Origin: Emticicia sp043780375
GTDB lineage: Bacteria; Bacteroidota; Bacteroidia; Cytophagales; Spirosomataceae
Direction of reading: 5' to 3'
DNA: 7,952 nt
NCBI RefSeq assembly: GCF_043780375.1
Contig: NZ_JAYWCU010000116.1
Location: 1 to 7,952, forward strand
Positions 7,335-7,952 of this stretch are shown here, piece after piece. The position numbers and the translations under genes were made by a program. Numbering within the stretch: position 1 is the first letter of the stretch; every line of letters begins with the position of its first letter. The notes below the pieces were generated by a model. That model saw only the letters and a program-made list of their open reading frames with translations, was not told the DNA's origin and searched no databases.

Positions 7335-7366
7335 AACTTACTAATATTTTGTAGTGATTTTGGCAA
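7333..7366 (-). promoter_or_regulatory. Candidate pnp promoter downstream of the rpsO terminator
   Basis: On the minus strand a TTG (7366-7364) is followed after 23 bases by TAAGTTTT (7340-7333), one base from the Bacteroidota -7 consensus TAnnTTTG. Spacing is at the upper end of the accepted range. Transcription would begin near 7326, giving a leader of about 65 bases that includes the hairpin at 7281-7303. Such patterns arise easily in A/T-rich DNA. Confidence 0.3.
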
Positions 7367-7369
7367 AAG

Positions 7370-7405
7370 AAAATCAGGGCATTCCCAAAGGAAAACCCTG
7401 ATTTT
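7370..7405 (-). terminator. Intrinsic terminator or attenuator after rpsO
   Basis: A perfect 10-bp stem (7370-7379 with 7396-7405, core TCAGGG/CCCTGA) continues through a small internal loop into TTCC/GGAA closed by a 4-base loop. In minus-strand RNA it ends in UUUUCUUUU, a broken U tract. It starts 7 bases after the rpsO stop codon, the normal place for the rpsO terminator. Partial readthrough would supply pnp, as in the E. coli rpsO-pnp operon. Confidence 0.8.
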
Positions 7406-7412
7406 ATTAATA

Positions 7413-7688
7413 TTACTTACGAATTCCTAATTCAGCAATGATAGCTCTGTAACGAGAAATGTCATTCTTGTACAAATAATCAAGCAATCGACGACGCTTA
7501 CCAACCAATTTCAACAAACCTGCTCTCGTAGAGTAATCATGTTTGTGAGATTTTAAATGCTCAGTAAGGTGGATGATACGAAAAGTAAATAATGCGATTT
7601 GAGATTCAGCAGAACCTGTATCAGTCGCTTTTTTTTGAAAACCTTTGCCTGCAAAGATTTCTTCTTTTTTCTCCGTAGTTAAATACAT
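7413..7688 (-). CDS. rpsO: 30S ribosomal protein S15 (91 aa)
   Basis: S15 binds 16S rRNA in the central domain early in small-subunit assembly. The 91-residue length is close to the family norm of about 89. Conserved S15 features are present: DTGSAESQIALFTFRI (23-38), LTEHLKSHKHDYSTR (41-55), GLLKLVGKRRRLLDYL (57-72) with the RNA-binding HD and S53 region and R65-R67, and a C-terminus ending LGIRK. The ATG at 7688 gives the usual short N-terminus (MYLTTEKKEEI). It is followed by a terminator and then pnp, the common bacterial gene order. A strong -7 promoter element lies about 38 bases upstream. The A/T-rich leader has only a weak 4-bp hairpin (7692-7705), so S15 autoregulation through a large leader fold is not evident. 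Confidence 0.98.
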   Translation of the reverse strand: MYLTTEKKEEIFAGKGFQKKATDTGSAESQIALFTFRIIHLTEHLKSHKHDYSTRAGLLKLVGKRRRLLDYLYKNDISRYRAIIAELGIRK

Positions 7689-7726
7689 TTGATCTTAACT
7701 TAGATTAATAAATATGAAAATAATCG

Positions 7727-7734
7727 CAAAGATA
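7727..7734 (-). promoter_or_regulatory. Bacteroidota-type -7 promoter element for rpsO
   Basis: The minus strand reads TATCTTTG, an exact match to the Bacteroidota -7 consensus TAnnTTTG. Transcription would begin near 7720, leaving a leader of about 32 bases before the rpsO ATG. The only nearby upstream TTG is 12 bases away, too close for the usual 17-23 base spacing, so the -33 element is weak or absent. Confidence 0.65.
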
Positions 7735-7795
7735 AGGTTTAATTTTCAATAATTAGTGAAAATTACAAAATCGTTTAGGATATTTATGCGAATAG

Positions 7796-7828
7796 AAAAC
7801 AAAAAAGCCTTCCTCATCGGAAAAGCTT
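7796..7828 (-). terminator. Intrinsic terminator of the gene entering from the right edge
   Basis: In minus-strand RNA, AAGCUUUUCC (7828-7819) pairs with GGAAGGCUU (7813-7805) around a 5-base loop, giving nine pairs with one bulged U and one G-U wobble. It is followed by UUUUGUUUU (7804-7796), a good U tract. It sits 33 bases after the stop codon at 7862 and insulates rpsO from the upstream gene. Confidence 0.8.
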
Positions 7829-7829
7829 G

Positions 7830-7855
7830 GTTCCAGCGAAATATGTTCCAGCGAA
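7830..7855. repeat. 11-bp direct repeat, two copies
   Basis: GTTCCAGCGAA occurs at 7830-7840 and again at 7845-7855, separated by ATAT (period 15). The copies are identical and GC-richer than the surroundings. They lie between a stop codon and its terminator, so they are in the 3' untranslated part of that message. The purpose is unknown. Confidence 0.75.
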
Positions 7856-7861
7856 TTAACC

Positions 7862-7952
7862 CTACTTTTCAATTACTCCAATATTTGTAGACTTTTCCAG
7901 TTCTCTCTTAAAATTACCCAAAGCAAACTGCTGCAATTCTATCAACTCATCC
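7862..7952 (-). CDS. C-terminal 29 residues of an unidentified protein, cut by the window edge
   Basis: On the minus strand the frame is open from the right edge to a TAG at 7864-7862, and reads DELIELQQFALG followed by NFKRELEKSTNIGVIEK. There is no start codon in view, so the gene begins outside the window. The amphipathic, charged composition looks like a real C-terminal helix, and a good terminator follows 33 bases later, which supports an actual gene end. The fragment is too short to name a family. Confidence 0.6.
   Translation of the reverse strand, partial: DELIELQQFALGNFKRELEKSTNIGVIEK

Noticed and set aside
1..7952. A new defence, mobile or other multi-gene accessory system.
   Set aside because: All complete genes but one belong to recognisable, mostly housekeeping families. 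There are no integrases, transposases, toxin-antitoxin pairs, repeat arrays or composition breaks to support such a system.

Overview
The window is ordinary chromosomal DNA from a member of the Bacteroidota, most likely Cytophagales; the genus cannot be fixed from the sequence alone. Evidence: low GC; no Shine-Dalgarno sequence before any start codon, only A/T-rich leaders; a 287-residue primary sigma factor without region 1.1; a perfect Bacteroidota -7 promoter element (TATCTTTG) upstream of rpsO; and a menaquinone synthesis gene. Every gene I can name is housekeeping. I found no mobile element, CRISPR array, tRNA or rRNA, and no convincing undescribed multi-gene system.

Layout, left to right. 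(1) The 3' part of a plus-strand M61 peptidase gene with a PDZ domain ends at 814. It converges on a small minus-strand acidic hypothetical gene (873-1115), with a perfect 15-bp hairpin between the two stop codons. (2) A plus-strand lipoprotein with about nine TPR repeats (1230-2267) is divergent from the small gene. Its 3' end overlaps the 3' end of menD by 24 bp. (3) From menD to the right edge everything is on the minus strand. Reading in the direction of transcription: the tail of an unknown gene (7952-7862), a terminator, rpsO (7688-7413), a terminator and structured leader, pnp (7261-5132), rpoD (4996-4133), a terminator, and menD (3986-2244).

The minus-strand block combines translation (S15), RNA decay (PNPase), core transcription (primary sigma factor) and menaquinone synthesis (MenD). 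Hairpin terminators after the edge gene, rpsO and rpoD suggest several transcription units rather than one operon. The regions most worth a second look are non-coding: the pnp leader, the rpoD leader, the terminator placed just before menD, and an 11-bp direct repeat near 7830-7855. No gene-free stretch exceeds 300 bases; the longest (7689-7861) holds the rpsO promoter, a terminator and the direct repeat.
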